Shown one piece after another: positions 63,861 to 64,000 of a DNA stretch of 64,000 nucleotides. The first letter of the stretch is position 1. The number at the start of each line of letters is the position of its first letter. Position numbers and translations under genes: made by a program. Source of the stretch: Neptunicella sp048268085 (GTDB taxonomy: Bacteria > Pseudomonadota > Gammaproteobacteria > Enterobacterales > Alteromonadaceae). The stretch is taken from NCBI RefSeq assembly GCF_048268085.1, contig NZ_JBLWWF010000008.1:62001-126000 (forward strand), written 5' to 3'. The notes beneath the pieces were generated by a model, which saw only the letters and a list, made by a program, of their open reading frames with translations, did no database searches and had not been told where the DNA came from.

Positions 63861-64000
63861 TTATACCGGAATGGATACTCCAATCTCAATGGGCAATTGC
63901 ATTGTCACCACAAACCCCTGCGGTTGCGCTACGCTCAATTCAAATTGATGATGCTGTGGATAGATCACCTTAAGTCGCTCTTCAATATTGCGCAAACCGA
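63861..64000 (-). CDS. LytS-type sensor histidine kinase, 3' end only
   Basis: The last 45 codons of a frame that runs in from the right edge. GLRNIEERLKVIYPQHHQF and the ending VVTMQLPIEIGVSIPV match the end of the ATPase domain in LytS/AlgZ-type kinases (GLxNIxERL, then a C-terminal IP). It ends 169 bp before the response regulator gene on the same strand; that gap shows no hairpin, so a common transcript is possible. Everything upstream is outside the window. Confidence 0.7.
   Translation of the reverse strand, partial: GLRNIEERLKVIYPQHHQFELSVAQPQGFVVTMQLPIEIGVSIPV

Overview
The window looks like chromosome of a marine gammaproteobacterium, most likely an Alteromonadales member near Alteromonadaceae (inference). 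The reasons are the linked gene blocks clpP-clpX-lon-hupB-ppiD behind tig, pspCBA/pspF-sapABCDF, a complete phenylalanine/tyrosine (homogentisate) degradation cluster with TyrR, a rhombosortase gene and a GldG-type ABC operon. Most of the window is ordinary, moderate-GC core chromosome. The first 4.6 kb differ: they are clearly AT-rich and carry accessory defence-type genes.

Layout. 1-4562: edge of a probable defence island, with the 3' part of a DUF262/DUF1524 (GmrSD/SspE-like) nuclease gene facing a two-gene unit (a winged-helix plus M15-like protein, then a DNA-phosphorothioation-associated putative methyltransferase). 4780-9393: glycine cleavage genes gcvT-gcvH-gcvP, with a large nested palindrome between gcvH and gcvP. 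9598-9674: eleven perfect copies of a heptamer just upstream of a LysR-type regulator. 10657-16860: gnd, then a four-gene ABC exporter-like operon of the GldA/F/G type. 17218-20910: trmO, proS, cysK. 21035-28150: a lipoprotein, ggt, an enoyl-CoA hydratase-like gene, a rhombosortase, an S9 peptidase lipoprotein and a periplasmic glutathione peroxidase. 28291-28362: a possible 23-residue membrane peptide.

29735-38774 forms one metabolic unit. Phenylalanine hydroxylase (phhA, phhB), a class I aminotransferase, hppD, hmgA, fahA and maiA together take Phe to Tyr, 4-hydroxyphenylpyruvate, homogentisate, and finally fumarate plus acetoacetate. Candidate TyrR boxes stand upstream of hppD, tyrR and phhA (three there). 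38848-46868 holds the envelope-stress psp genes, with a sigma-54-like promoter and the activator gene pspF, running into the sapABCDF peptide transporter. 46972-55584 is the folding and proteolysis block (ppiD, hupB, lon, clpX, clpP, tig), with a sigma-32-like promoter before lon.

55869-56354 is a five-gene tRNA operon (Pro-Arg-His-Leu-Pro) with a near-consensus promoter and a terminator. It is followed by folD, an NhaC-family antiporter, a YggN-like secreted protein, two adjacent DUF1566 proteins, a PAS protein coupled to a receiver-CheC protein, and the 3' end of a LytS-type histidine kinase cut by the right edge. I saw no insertion sequence, CRISPR array, rRNA or replication origin. Protein functions rest on family recognition by eye; no database search was run.
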